A stretch of DNA of 64,000 bases from Elusimicrobiaceae bacterium. GTDB lineage: Bacteria; Elusimicrobiota; Elusimicrobia; Elusimicrobiales; Elusimicrobiaceae. The notes beneath the pieces were generated by a model. That model made no database searches and was not told the origin of the DNA. It saw nothing but the letters and a program-made list of their open reading frames with translations. How positions within the stretch are numbered: the first letter of the stretch is position 1; each line of letters opens with the position of its first letter. The stretch covers positions 1 to 64,000 of the forward strand of contig JAFYXM010000010.1 of assembly GCA_017546175.1 (NCBI GenBank), written 5' to 3'. A program made the position numbers and the translations under genes. Shown here in pieces: positions 9,450 through 17,822 of this stretch.

Positions 9450-10319
9450 ATGGACGGAAATACAACCAAAAAGCCCGTAGTAGTCGGTATCGGTGAACTA
9501 CTGTGGGACGTTTTCCCCACCGGCAAAGTGGCCGGCGGTGCGCCGATCAACTTTGTATATCATGCTACTCAATTAGGTTCTGAGGGCCATGCCATCAGCG
9601 CCGTAGGTAATGACCTTTTCGGTACGGAAATTATCCAAGAATTAGAAAAAAACAACATTGCCTACCTCTGCGAAACCATTCCTTACCCCACCGGTAGCGT
9701 AAAAGTAGAACTCAAAGACGGTCAACCCAGCTATACCATTATTGAAGACGTAGCTTGGGACCATATCCCCCTCTCTCAAAAAGCCATTGAACTGGTGAAA
9801 AAAGCCGACGCCGTCTGCTTTGGTACCTTGGCTTTGCGCAACAATGACTCCAAAGAAACCGTGGAAACTTTGGTCAGTTATGCTCCTGCCAATGCCTTGC
9901 GCTTCTTTGACATCAACTTGCGCCAACACTATTACAGCAAAGAACTCATTGCCGAACTTTTGACCAAAGCCAATGTTTTCAAAATCAATGATGACGAAAT
10001 TAAAGTCATTAAAGAAATGTTTAACTTGGAAGGCTCTGAAGACGATATCTGCAAATGGTTCTTGGAAAAATACAATTTGCGCTATGTCGTATTGACGGCT
10101 GGCGATAAATACAGCGTCATCTACTCCCCCACCGAAGTATCCCGCATTGACACTCCTAAAGTACAAGTGGCTGATACCGTGGGCGCGGGTGATGCTTTCT
10201 CCGGTGCTTTTGTAGCCGGCATTTTAGCGGGCAAATCCTTGCGCGAATCTCACGAACAAGCCGTCAAAACGGCCGCCTTCGTCTGTACCAAAACCGGCGC
10301 ATGGCCTGCTTATAATTAA
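9450..10319 (+). CDS. PfkB-family carbohydrate kinase (probable fructokinase)
   Basis: The 289-residue protein belongs to the ribokinase/PfkB family, which phosphorylates a sugar with ATP in the cytoplasm. Visible motifs are the N-terminal GELLWDVFP and GGAPINF sugar-binding segment and the C-terminal DTVGAGDAFSGAF signature, which holds the catalytic aspartate and anion hole. The N-terminal GE(L/I)LWD...GGAP pattern is typical of bacterial fructokinases, but substrate cannot be fixed from sequence alone. The start is set by AAGAGGA 6 bp before the ATG. The MFS sugar transporter begins 12 bp after its stop, so the two probably form an uptake-and-phosphorylation operon. Confidence 0.9.
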   Translation: MDGNTTKKPVVVGIGELLWDVFPTGKVAGGAPINFVYHATQLGSEGHAISAVGNDLFGTEIIQELEKNNIAYLCETIPYPTGSVKVELKDGQPSYTIIEDVAWDHIPLSQKAIELVKKADAVCFGTLALRNNDSKETVETLVSYAPANALRFFDINLRQHYYSKELIAELLTKANVFKINDDEIKVIKEMFNLEGSEDDICKWFLEKYNLRYVVLTAGDKYSVIYSPTEVSRIDTPKVQVADTVGAGDAFSGAFVAGILAGKSLRESHEQAVKTAAFVCTKTGAWPAYN

Positions 10320-10331
10320 TAAGGAGAATGT

Positions 10332-11495
10332 ATGACTGAGAAGAAAGAATCTTCATTAGTTGCAAAACTAGTACCGGTAATGCTGGCGTTCTTTGCCATG
10401 GGTTTCGTGGATTCCGTCGGCACCGCTACTAACTACGTAAAGGAAAGCTTCGGTTTGTCTAACACCGTGGCCAACCTCTGCCCCTCTATGGTGTTTTTCT
10501 GGTTCTTGGTGTGCTCCGTTCCTACGGGCATGCTGATGAACAAAATCGGCCGCCGCAAAACGGTACTTATCAGCTTGGGTGTAACCATTGCTGCTTTGGT
10601 ACTGCCTTTGTTGTCTTATAATTTTGCGACCATGATGATTGCCTTTGCCTTGTTGGGTATCGGTAACGCTTTGATGCAGGTTTCTTTGAACCCCTTAGTG
10701 TCCAACATTGTAAGCGGTGATAAATTGGCCAGCTTCATGACCTTTGGTCAATTCGTCAAAGCCATCGCTTCTTTTATCGCCCCGATTTTGGCCGCTTGGT
10801 TTGCTGCCAAATATCAAAACTGGGCTTTGATGTACGGCTTGTTTGCCATTGAAGGCGTAATCGCTTTCATTCTCTTGGCTAAAGAAGACATCAAAGAAGA
10901 AGAAATCACCGGCAAACCTTCCACCTTTACGGAATGTCTGGCCTTGTTGGGTAACGGCACCATCTTGCTGTGCTTTGTGGGTATTATGTGCCACGTAGGT
11001 ATTGACGTAGGTACCAACACCGCTGCCCCGCAAATCTTGATGGACCGCTTAGGTTGGCCCTTGGAAAAAGCCATCTATGCTACCAGCATTTACTTCATGT
11101 TCCGCACCATCGGTTGTTTCTCCGGTTCTTTCTTGTTGGCTAAATTGCCGGCGAAAGTGGTGTTCGGCGTGAGCGTATTCTTCATGTTGGCTGCTATGGG
11201 CGGTTTGTTTGTATTCCAAAGCCAATGGCCGCTTTATGTATGTATCGCTTTGATCGGTTTGGGCAACTCCAACATTTTCCCGATCATCTTCTCTCAAGCC
11301 TTGCTTCAATTACCGGAAAAGAAAAACGAAGTGTCCGGTTTGATGATTATGGGCTTAGTAGGCGGTACGGTATTCCCGTTGTTGATGGGTTTTGCCTCTG
11401 ACGCCATGGGCTCTCAAGTAGGCTCCGTAGCCGTTATGACGGTGGCAGTAGTGTACTTGTTGTTCTTGGTTGCCAAAATCAAGAAAATCGCCTAA
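10332..11495 (+). CDS. MFS sugar transporter (FucP/GlcP-like)
   Basis: A 387-residue, about 12-helix major facilitator protein of the inner membrane. The loop after helix 2 reads GMLMNKIGRRKTV, the classic MFS motif A. The second half contains GLGNSNIFPIIFS, a pattern of the fucose/glucose/galactose:H+ symporter branch. It has a clean AAGGAG ribosome site and lies 12 bp after the sugar kinase, so uptake of a hexose, probably fructose or a related sugar, is likely. Its C-terminal half aligns by eye with the MFS region inside the giant protein (GLGYGNIF and GLLMTSIMGGG there; GLGNSNIF and GLMIMGLVGG here). Confidence 0.9.
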   Translation: MTEKKESSLVAKLVPVMLAFFAMGFVDSVGTATNYVKESFGLSNTVANLCPSMVFFWFLVCSVPTGMLMNKIGRRKTVLISLGVTIAALVLPLLSYNFATMMIAFALLGIGNALMQVSLNPLVSNIVSGDKLASFMTFGQFVKAIASFIAPILAAWFAAKYQNWALMYGLFAIEGVIAFILLAKEDIKEEEITGKPSTFTECLALLGNGTILLCFVGIMCHVGIDVGTNTAAPQILMDRLGWPLEKAIYATSIYFMFRTIGCFSGSFLLAKLPAKVVFGVSVFFMLAAMGGLFVFQSQWPLYVCIALIGLGNSNIFPIIFSQALLQLPEKKNEVSGLMIMGLVGGTVFPLLMGFASDAMGSQVGSVAVMTVAVVYLLFLVAKIKKIA

Positions 11496-11510
11496 GTCTT
11501 TTTTGCAATA

Positions 11511-11541
11511 AAAACCCCGCCCAAAAGGCGGGGTTTTTTTG
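11511..11541. terminator. Bidirectional terminator between convergent genes
   Basis: Stem AAAAACCCCGCC / GGCGGGGTTTTT with an AAAAA-side and a T-run, so it can serve both the MFS gene on plus and the nucleotidase gene on minus. Confidence 0.88.
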
Positions 11542-11542
11542 T

Positions 11543-13117
11543 CTAATTTTTCTTTCTGATTTGTACGCCTGCAGGTGCTTTTAATTGTTTTTCTTGCGGG
11601 GTGGCTCCATCTAGCTTTTTTACAAGGTCAAAGAGCAGCTCTCCGCTTGTTTTGGGGTCGTAGATTTTTTGGTTTCCGTTTGTCACTTTAAAGGGAGCCC
11701 CCTCAAAATATCCTTGCGGAATATGCGCAATAGCCGCTACACGGTAAACGCGTTTATTCTTTACCTTTTTTCCGTCAATGGTAAAAGAAGTAATTTTAAC
11801 GGGATTTTGCTCATTTTTAGCATTGTATTTATAAGCAATTCTTACATTTTCCGAATAAGAAAATAAAGAATAATCTCCGTTTTTATCGTGTTTAATACTT
11901 TGCTCTACGGCACGTTTGAGATGTTTGCCCATGATGTCAAAGGTGGATACATATTCGGTATAGGGCAGAAGCTCGGTAATGTCGCGCCCGGTCAGGGTGC
12001 CGGGTAATAAATCACGTCTGATCCCCGGCAGTTGAAACATAGCCATATCAATTTTTTCTTGAGGGCTTACCCACTGATACATTTCTTCCGCCACCAAACG
12101 CGCTACGGCAGGTGCGCTATCCCCCGCGGCGGGATATTTGGGCAGCAATACGGGCACGGTGGCAAATTCCTGACGTAACGATTTGTCTTCCACCTCATCT
12201 AACAAAGCCGCTGTTTCTTCATCTTGTTTCCCGTCTAAGCGGATATACTCGGCTTTTACGCTGTTTAATGCACCTGTTTTATCGTCAAAGTCAAAAATCA
12301 CGCGGCTGGTGCCTTCCAACATGGCGCCGCTTTCTACGAACAGAGGTCCTTTCTCGCCCAATTTTTGTGTGTTTTGCAGTACATGGGCATGACCGCCTAA
12401 AATAACATCAATGTTTTCTTTAGCCAGTTTTACCCCTTGCAACGTAGGCAGGAAAGAGGAGGGTTTGCGTGAATCTCCGATAGAATCATGTGCCAAAAAG
12501 ATAATCGCAGACGGGTTTTGCGCCACCACTTCTTTCATCAGATTTTCTAAACTTTGCGGTGTCACTTTTTTCAGTTGCATACCTTGCATGCCGGGACCGT
12601 CTAAAGAGAACCCGATAAAAGCCAGTTTTTTCCCCCCTACCTCATAAAAGACGTAGGGTTTGACGGCCTTATTTGGAATTTGAAAACCTTTGATGTTCAT
12701 AGACAGGATATTCCCGCTAAAATGGCTTAAGGTTTTTCCCAAGCGATCGTCACCAAAGTCACTGTCGTGATTACCGATAGTCAACGCGGCGTAGCCCTGG
12801 CCTTTGAAATTTTTAGGGCTTTTCCCCGCGCGGTTCATTAAATCTATGGATAATTTCCCGTCGGAAGCATTGGCTTCTTTATTGCCGCTGCTAAAATCAC
12901 CCGAGTCCACAATAATAAAGGGCCTCCCTTCTGCCTGCAAAATGCTCTCTAATGCGGCAAAACCGCCGTAATTTTGACCGTTTTTGTCAGGGCGGCTAAA
13001 GAAGTATCCGTGAATATCGCTGGTATGATAGAGGGCAATTTCTTCCGCCGTTACACAAGGGAGCAAAAAACAAGAAACTCCCCAGAGTATGAAAAGGTTA
13101 CGTAATAGGTTGCGCAT
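11543..13117 (-). CDS. Secreted 5'-nucleotidase / UshA-family metallophosphoesterase
   Basis: The 524-residue protein begins with a signal peptide (hydrophobic residues 8-22, probable cleavage after TA at 23-24). The N-terminal metallophosphoesterase shows D34xH36, GD74, GNHD (N116) and GGHAH; a 5'-nucleotidase C-terminal domain follows. Such enzymes act in the periplasm and release phosphate from nucleotides or sugar nucleotides for salvage. The start has AAGGAGAG 5 bp upstream. It is convergent with the MFS gene and shares its terminator. It is the same family as the two nucleotidase regions in the giant protein at 2-9280, although those are more diverged around the metal site (NFSD(V/L)HG instead of TSDIHG). 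Confidence 0.9.
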   Translation of the reverse strand: MRNLLRNLFILWGVSCFLLPCVTAEEIALYHTSDIHGYFFSRPDKNGQNYGGFAALESILQAEGRPFIIVDSGDFSSGNKEANASDGKLSIDLMNRAGKSPKNFKGQGYAALTIGNHDSDFGDDRLGKTLSHFSGNILSMNIKGFQIPNKAVKPYVFYEVGGKKLAFIGFSLDGPGMQGMQLKKVTPQSLENLMKEVVAQNPSAIIFLAHDSIGDSRKPSSFLPTLQGVKLAKENIDVILGGHAHVLQNTQKLGEKGPLFVESGAMLEGTSRVIFDFDDKTGALNSVKAEYIRLDGKQDEETAALLDEVEDKSLRQEFATVPVLLPKYPAAGDSAPAVARLVAEEMYQWVSPQEKIDMAMFQLPGIRRDLLPGTLTGRDITELLPYTEYVSTFDIMGKHLKRAVEQSIKHDKNGDYSLFSYSENVRIAYKYNAKNEQNPVKITSFTIDGKKVKNKRVYRVAAIAHIPQGYFEGAPFKVTNGNQKIYDPKTSGELLFDLVKKLDGATPQEKQLKAPAGVQIRKKN

Positions 13118-13150
13118 ATTCTCTCCTTAATTAAAATATTCCTTCGTCTT

Positions 13151-13180
13151 ATTGTGCCATAATTGGCCTATATTTGTAAA
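13151..13180 (-). promoter_or_regulatory. Candidate promoter of the 5'-nucleotidase gene
   Basis: On minus: TTTACA, 18 bp, CACAAT, about 34 bp before the ATG. The -35 overlaps the T-tail of the pyruvate kinase terminator. Confidence 0.4.
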
Positions 13181-13204
13181 AAAACCGCCCTTTCGGGCGG
13201 TTTA
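13178..13204 (-). terminator. Terminator of pyruvate kinase
   Basis: AACCGCCC / GGGCGGTT stem with a short loop, followed on minus by a run of seven T. It lies 3 bp after the pyk stop. Confidence 0.88.
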
Positions 13205-13206
13205 AA

Positions 13207-14625
13207 TCAGGCATTGATGATATAGAGCAGATTGGTTTCGCCTGAGTGTCCGAACGGGATACCGGCCGTTACCACGATTTTTTGGCCTTCTTTAACCAAA
13301 CCGCTGAGTAGCGCAGCACGGCTGGCCTCTGCGGAGATATCTTCAAAGCTTTCCAAGTCTTTGACCAAAATAGAGGTTACCCCCCATACCAAAGCCATGT
13401 GACGGGCGGTGGTAATTTTGGGCGTCAAAGACAAAATGGGTAAAGCAGGGCGGTATTTGGCCGTTCTAAGTGTGGTGTGACCCGAATCGGTGAAGTTCAC
13501 AATAATATCGGCTGTTTGCACCGCACGCGCGGCTACCCAAGCGGCGGTAGTAATGGCGGTTTCTACGGTGGTGGTATTAATGGGGTCTTTGCGAATTAAA
13601 TTTTTCAGATAACCGGGGTCTTTTTCCACACTTTTAATAATATTGTGCATGGTGGTCACGGCCTGTTGCGGGTATTTACCGGCGGCGGTTTCACCCGAGA
13701 GCATGACCGCATCTACCCCGTTATAGACGGCGTTGGCTACGTCAGAAGCTTCGGCTCTGGTCGGGGTAACGTTGGTAATCATAGATTCCAACATCTGAGT
13801 CGCAATAATGACGGGTTTGCCCGATTGACGGCAGACGTCCACAATGCGCCGTTGTAATACAGGCACCATTTCCGTGCTGACCTCTACTCCCAAATCGCCG
13901 CGTGCTACCATGACCGCATCAGCAAAGGCCACAATCTCGGGCAAATGCTCTATGGCGGAGGGTTTTTCTATTTTTGCAATTATTTTGGCTTGGCTGCTCA
14001 TCAAACCGCGCAATTCCTGTAAATCTTCGGGTCTTTGCACAAAGGACAAACCGATAAAATCTACTCCCAGTTTTTCGGCCACTTGTAAATCTTTGCGGTC
14101 TTTGGCGGTTAAGGCACTGATGGGCAACTGTACCCCCGGCACGTTGACACCTTTATGATTAGAAAGTACGCCCCCCACCAAGACGGTCGTTTCGGCAGCG
14201 TCGGCGCTGTGGCGGTCCACTCTTAAACGGATTAAACCGTCATTAAGCAAAAGCTCCAGCCCTTTATGCATGGCTTGGAAAATTTCGGGGTGCGGCAAAC
14301 AAACGCGGGTTTCATCACCCGGTGTGTTTTGCATATCTAAGGTGAATTTTTGTCCGTCTTTTAAAGTAACGGGCCCGTTGGCAAAGGTGCCCACACGCAG
14401 TTTAGGCCCTTGTAAATCAGCCAAAATGCCTAAACAAACACCGTATTTCTTTTCCAATTGGCGGATAATTTGCACGCGGCGGGTCATTTCTTCTTCAGAG
14501 CCGTGGCTGAAATTTAAGCGGAAAACAGATACTCCGGCTTGGAGCAATTTTTCCAACATTTCGGGGCTTTCGGACGCAGGTCCGACGGTGGCAATAATTT
14601 TGCAGAAAGTTTGGTGTACTAACAT
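13207..14625 (-). CDS. pyk: Pyruvate kinase
   Basis: The 472-residue protein is the usual length for bacterial pyruvate kinase, which makes ATP and pyruvate from phosphoenolpyruvate. N-terminal KIIATVGPAS and FRLNFSHG are the substrate and nucleotide segments. IIAKIEKPSAIE carries the catalytic lysine region and MVARGDLGVE the metal-binding segment. ATQMLESM and AEASDVANAV complete the barrel, and the C-terminal allosteric domain is present. AGAGGG stands 8 bp before the ATG. It occurs as a single gene with its own terminator. A pyruvate phosphate dikinase is also in this window, so both directions of the PEP/pyruvate step are covered. Confidence 0.97.
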   Translation of the reverse strand: MLVHQTFCKIIATVGPASESPEMLEKLLQAGVSVFRLNFSHGSEEEMTRRVQIIRQLEKKYGVCLGILADLQGPKLRVGTFANGPVTLKDGQKFTLDMQNTPGDETRVCLPHPEIFQAMHKGLELLLNDGLIRLRVDRHSADAAETTVLVGGVLSNHKGVNVPGVQLPISALTAKDRKDLQVAEKLGVDFIGLSFVQRPEDLQELRGLMSSQAKIIAKIEKPSAIEHLPEIVAFADAVMVARGDLGVEVSTEMVPVLQRRIVDVCRQSGKPVIIATQMLESMITNVTPTRAEASDVANAVYNGVDAVMLSGETAAGKYPQQAVTTMHNIIKSVEKDPGYLKNLIRKDPINTTTVETAITTAAWVAARAVQTADIIVNFTDSGHTTLRTAKYRPALPILSLTPKITTARHMALVWGVTSILVKDLESFEDISAEASRAALLSGLVKEGQKIVVTAGIPFGHSGETNLLYIINA

Positions 14626-14687
14626 ATTTATCCCTCTTTATTTAATATTCTTTATATTTTATTATTTTAGGAAGTAGCTTGTCACGT

Positions 14688-14717
14688 TTTACAAGTATCA
14701 GCCAAATTGGATAAAAT
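14688..14717 (+). promoter_or_regulatory. Promoter of the AlaX-like gene, placing the start at its ATG
   Basis: TTTACA, 18 bp, TAAAAT. The -10 ends 7 bp before the ATG at 14725, so transcription should begin at or next to the start codon. There is no Shine-Dalgarno. This argues against the upstream TTG at 14707, which would lie within the promoter. Confidence 0.6.
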
Positions 14718-14724
14718 AATATAT

Positions 14725-15186
14725 ATGCAGCCTGTTTTCACTCCCAAAAAAGATTACTGTGCCCCCATGCACACCACTGAGCATGTGCTCAATCAAACCA
14801 TGGTACGCATGTTTGGTTGCGCGCGCAGCAAAAATGCACACATTGAGAAGAATAAATCTAAATGTGACTTTTTTCTGACGAAAGCCCCTACGAAAGAGCA
14901 AATGCAAGAGTTGCAAGAGAAAGTAAATGAAGTGTTATCTAAGCATTTGCCGGTAACGGAAAGAGTGCTTTCCCGTGCCGAAGCGCAACAGGTGCAGGGG
15001 CTTGATTTTTCCAAATTACCTGCCGAAGCAGGTGATGAGCTGCGCATTGTGTTTGTGGGCGATTATGATGCCTGCCCGTGTATCGGCGCACATGTAGAAA
15101 ATACGAAAGAGACGGGGCACTTTGTCATTTCTTCTTGGGATTATGAAAACGGACGTTTGCGTATTCGCTTTAAATTAGAAAAATAG
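14725..15186 (+). CDS. AlaX-like alanyl-tRNA editing protein (tRNA-SAD domain)
   Basis: The 153-residue protein matches the second additional domain shared by AlaRS and ThrRS. The zinc-binding HxxxH is HTTEH near residue 13, and the second pair is CPCIGAH near the C-terminus. Such stand-alone proteins hydrolyse mischarged alanyl-tRNA species in the cytoplasm. The protein is short and lacks the N-terminal glycine-rich barrel of larger AlaX forms. The ATG at 14725 is preferred to the TTG 18 bp upstream because the promoter -10 would overlap the longer form. The next gene starts 10 bp after the stop and is probably cotranscribed. Confidence 0.8.
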   Translation: MQPVFTPKKDYCAPMHTTEHVLNQTMVRMFGCARSKNAHIEKNKSKCDFFLTKAPTKEQMQELQEKVNEVLSKHLPVTERVLSRAEAQQVQGLDFSKLPAEAGDELRIVFVGDYDACPCIGAHVENTKETGHFVISSWDYENGRLRIRFKLEK

Positions 15187-15196
15187 GAAACTTACC

Positions 15197-16081
15197 ATGA
15201 AAAAACTACCAGTAATACTCTTGGGTGCTTGTTTATTGGTCCTTTCGGCCGTTAATTTGCAAGCCAAAAATACCAAACGGGGATGGGAGCTGGACTTAAA
15301 AAAAGCTTCTTTAGATTTATCCTCCACAGATGTTAAAAATGCCGAAGCATATAAAGACTTCCCTAATGCCAAGCTGACTGCTGACTCTGAAACCTTAGTC
15401 AAAGGCCATTTAGATTTGGCGGGCAATTACTTTGCTGATCATTTTGTATGGGGTAATGAACTCTTTTTAGATTACGGTAAAACCACGTTAAAGCCTGTTG
15501 ACGGGGAAAGAACCACCAACGAAACGGCTGACAGCATTTTATTTACCTCTTCTTATACCCACCGCTTGTGGAAAGCCGAAAATGCTTTGGGCGGCTTTGA
15601 AGCCGGTCCGTTTGCCTCTTTATCCTACCAAACGGAATTTAACTCTCAGGGTGATTCTCCGCTTAAAAAAGTATTGCGTGCTGCCGCCGGTCTGAAAATA
15701 TATGAAGGTACGTATATTAAAAATTTTCAGTTGGCAGGTTTTGCGGAAAATGATTTTACCTATGATCCGTCTTCCGAAAATTACGGTTGGGAAGCTATTC
15801 TTCGTATTGAGCAACCCATTCGTGAAGGGGTCAAAGGCGTGTATAGCGGTATGTTCCGCAATTACCTTTACCGCAGTCGCGAAGAAGTGACCGATATTGA
15901 CTACGAAGCCGGAGTAGATGCCCGTATTGATGTGGCCCTGCTCAAAGAAATTTCTATCGCGCCGTTTATTCAGTACTATACCGCTCAGGCCAGAGCTTTT
16001 GGCAAACGCGGGCAGAACTTACAAATCGGTATTTCGTTTGGCTTTAGCCATACCTTTATCAAAGCCAAAGAAGTGAAGTAA
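15197..16081 (+). CDS. Secreted protein, probable outer-membrane beta-barrel
   Basis: A 294-residue protein with a clear signal peptide (MKKLPVILLGACLLVLSA, cleavage probably after LQA at 21-23). The mature part is made of alternating amphipathic strands rich in Tyr, Phe and Gly, and it ends in a strand-like SFGFSHTF close to the C-terminus. This fits a small outer-membrane barrel of the DUF481/DUF3078 type, though I cannot assign a family. AGGAAA serves as ribosome site 10 bp after the AlaX-like stop. It ends at a strong shared terminator. Function unknown. Confidence 0.8.
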   Translation: MKKLPVILLGACLLVLSAVNLQAKNTKRGWELDLKKASLDLSSTDVKNAEAYKDFPNAKLTADSETLVKGHLDLAGNYFADHFVWGNELFLDYGKTTLKPVDGERTTNETADSILFTSSYTHRLWKAENALGGFEAGPFASLSYQTEFNSQGDSPLKKVLRAAAGLKIYEGTYIKNFQLAGFAENDFTYDPSSENYGWEAILRIEQPIREGVKGVYSGMFRNYLYRSREEVTDIDYEAGVDARIDVALLKEISIAPFIQYYTAQARAFGKRGQNLQIGISFGFSHTFIKAKEVK

Positions 16082-16097
16082 ATTAAAAGTAATAATA

Positions 16098-16127
16098 AAA
16101 AACCGCGCCTTTTTAGGCGCGGTTTTT
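16098..16127. terminator. Bidirectional terminator
   Basis: Stem AAAAACCGCGCCT / AGGCGCGGTTTTT with a TTTT loop between two convergent genes. Confidence 0.9.
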
Positions 16128-16142
16128 GCTTTATAAGGCAAA

Positions 16143-16487
16143 TTAAATTTTCCGAGCGTAGGTGATTTCTTCACCGGTGTTGGTTATTAAAACCAGCATG
16201 GCAGGACTGACTGTTTTGACGGTATAGCTTTCGCTGAAAACAAAGCTTTCCCCCCCATACACGGTTTTACCCGTCAGGGTAAGTATGTTCCCTTTTTGTT
16301 GCCAAGTTTGGTACTGCAAATCAGGCATATTGATGCTGCGGGCGGTGCCGCCTTTTTCAAATACCATGCCGTGAAACTCGCCTTTTTTCAAAGGCACGGG
16401 CTTAGTCCATTCCCCCTCTACCGAAAGCGGATTTTGGCAAGCCCAGCAAAAAGAGAAAGCTAATAGAGTTAAAAAGATTGTTTTCAT
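16143..16487 (-). CDS. Small lipoprotein, lipocalin-like
   Basis: A 114-residue protein. The signal peptide ends in CWAC at 14-17, a plausible lipobox (weak at the -3 position), so the mature form would be an outer-membrane lipoprotein. The rest reads as a single small beta-barrel: VEGEWTKP near the start, GMVFEKGGTARSIN, WQQKGNILTLTGKTV and a C-terminal strand set. This pattern resembles short lipocalin-like proteins (DUF4488 / 'lipocalin family' type) that are common in gut bacteria. Role unknown. Its promoter implies a leaderless message. Confidence 0.75.
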   Translation of the reverse strand: MKTIFLTLLAFSFCWACQNPLSVEGEWTKPVPLKKGEFHGMVFEKGGTARSINMPDLQYQTWQQKGNILTLTGKTVYGGESFVFSESYTVKTVSPAMLVLITNTGEEITYARKI

Positions 16488-16494
16488 ATTTATT

Positions 16495-16523
16495 ATTATA
16501 TTTTTTCTTGGGAGAATTGTCTT
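16495..16523 (-). promoter_or_regulatory. Promoter giving a leaderless lipoprotein mRNA
   Basis: On minus: AAGACA, 17 bp, TATAAT. The -10 ends 7 bp before the ATG at 16487 and no Shine-Dalgarno is present. Confidence 0.55.
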
Positions 16524-16581
16524 GCAAAACCAAGAAAAAACACTTAGAATAATAATTGAAGTAATAATTTCTGGAGGTTTT

Positions 16582-17679
16582 ATGAAGAAAATAGTTTTTC
16601 CTTTGATTCTTTCTTTGGTTGCTATGCCTGTATTTGCCCAAAATACTGCGCAAAAGACCGAAAAAGAACTGCTTGAAGACGCTCAAGTAAAAGTAAAATT
16701 ACAATTTAGAGCCAGCACCTCTGCCAAAAGAGCGATGGAGGCTGCTTCCTCTGCCGCGCAAGCCGCTGCTGCTAAAGCCCAAGCCGCCGCACAGGCCGCC
16801 GCTAAAGCGAAAGAAGATGCCGATGTTTCTGCTGCTGCCGCAGCCGATACGGCCAACAAAGCCAAACTTTCTTTACAAGCAGCCACCAAAGCTAAAGCCG
16901 ATGCTGATTTAGCCTCTGCCGCCGCAGCCGATACCGCTGCCAAAGCCAAGGTTGCCGCGCAAGCTGCCGCCAAAGCTAAGTTGGATGCCGATGCTTCCAA
17001 GGCTGCCGCCGCTAAAGCAAAACTTGATGCAGATACTTCTAAAGCTGCCGCTGCTAAGGCTAAAGCCGATGCTGACAAAGTAAAACAAGCGGCTGACGAA
17101 AGCGTAAGAAAAGCAAAAGATTTAGATTCCTTTGTAAAAACCAACTATATTGGTACCGGAACTCACCATACTCAAATTCGTCAAAAAGCATCAAGCTCTC
17201 TTAAACAAGCAGAAGCTACTGCCTCTGCCGCTACTTCTGCTGCTACCGATGCTGCCTCCAAAGCGGTAGCCGCTGCCAATGCTGCAGCTCAAACGGCATT
17301 AGCTGCACAACAAAAAGCAGATGCCTCTGCTTTGTCTGCGGCTGCAGCTAAAAAAGAAGCTGATACAACTTCTGCTGCTGCGCAAGCTGCCGCCATTAAA
17401 GCCAAAACGGCGGCCGATTCTGCTGCTGCTTCCAAATTGGCGGCTGATACCGCCTCTAAAGCAGCTGCCGATGCAAACTTGAAAGCGAAAGCTTCTGCAC
17501 AGGCTGCCTTGGTTGCTAAACAACATGCCGATGCCACTGCTGCTGCCGCTGCCGAAGCTGCCCGCAAAGCCAGTGCTGCTGTAGGTGCAGAAAACAAAGC
17601 ATTGGCACAAGATATTGCTCAGGAAGTAGCTAAAAGTTACAAAACTATTTATGCGGGCCAACAACCTCAAGTGAAATAA
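16582..17679 (+). CDS. Secreted alanine-rich coiled-coil protein
   Basis: A 365-residue protein with signal peptide MKKIVFPLILSLVAMPVFA. The mature part is almost wholly Ala, Lys, Asp and Ser. A 14-residue unit of the type AAKAKLDADASKAA repeats with variations, two heptads per unit, so a long alpha-helical coiled coil is expected. A short break (FVKTNYIGTGTHHTQ, about residues 190-204) separates two helical blocks. TGGAGG 5 bp before the ATG fixes the start; a TTG at 16522 has no ribosome site. Possible roles are a periplasmic spacer like TolA domain II or a surface fibre. High Ala content makes similarity searches unreliable. Confidence 0.85.
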   Translation: MKKIVFPLILSLVAMPVFAQNTAQKTEKELLEDAQVKVKLQFRASTSAKRAMEAASSAAQAAAAKAQAAAQAAAKAKEDADVSAAAAADTANKAKLSLQAATKAKADADLASAAAADTAAKAKVAAQAAAKAKLDADASKAAAAKAKLDADTSKAAAAKAKADADKVKQAADESVRKAKDLDSFVKTNYIGTGTHHTQIRQKASSSLKQAEATASAATSAATDAASKAVAAANAAAQTALAAQQKADASALSAAAAKKEADTTSAAAQAAAIKAKTAADSAAASKLAADTASKAAADANLKAKASAQAALVAKQHADATAAAAAEAARKASAAVGAENKALAQDIAQEVAKSYKTIYAGQQPQVK

Positions 17680-17693
17680 CAGTTATTTATATA

Positions 17694-17721
17694 TCCCCCG
17701 TTTTTCAACGGGGGATTTTTT
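17694..17721 (+). terminator. Terminator after the Ala-rich protein gene
   Basis: TCCCCCGTT / AACGGGGGA stem followed by six T, just after the stop. The stem sequence is nearly the same as the terminator at 9300. Confidence 0.88.
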
Positions 17722-17750
17722 ATGCCCTTATTTCATTTTGTCTCCGAATA

Positions 17751-17774
17751 AAATTCAAACACTTGTTTGAATTT
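17751..17774 (+). promoter_or_regulatory. Probable TetR operator of the efflux operon
   Basis: A perfect inverted repeat with 11-bp arms (AAATTCAAACA and TGTTTGAATTT) around a 2-bp centre. The right arm contains the -35 box of the promoter for the TetR-family gene, so repressor binding would block transcription. This is the normal arrangement for autoregulated TetR efflux operons. Confidence 0.75.
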
Positions 17775-17795
17775 CTTTTTCTTTTTTGTTACAAT
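17767..17795 (+). promoter_or_regulatory. Promoter of the tetR-RND efflux operon
   Basis: TTGAAT, 17 bp, TACAAT, with predicted start near 17802 and a leader of about 20 nt. The -35 is inside the palindromic operator. Confidence 0.7.
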
Positions 17796-17822
17796 ATATG
17801 TACTTAATATTTTGGAATTTAT

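Noticed and set aside
14707..14724. TTG start for the AlaX-like protein
   Set aside because: It would lie over the -10 box (14712-14717), and the extra six residues are not typical of the family.
16683..17670. Ala-, Ser- and Gly-rich open frames on minus opposite the coiled-coil gene
   Set aside because: They are mirror frames of the GCC/GCT-rich Ala codons on plus and lack start signals.
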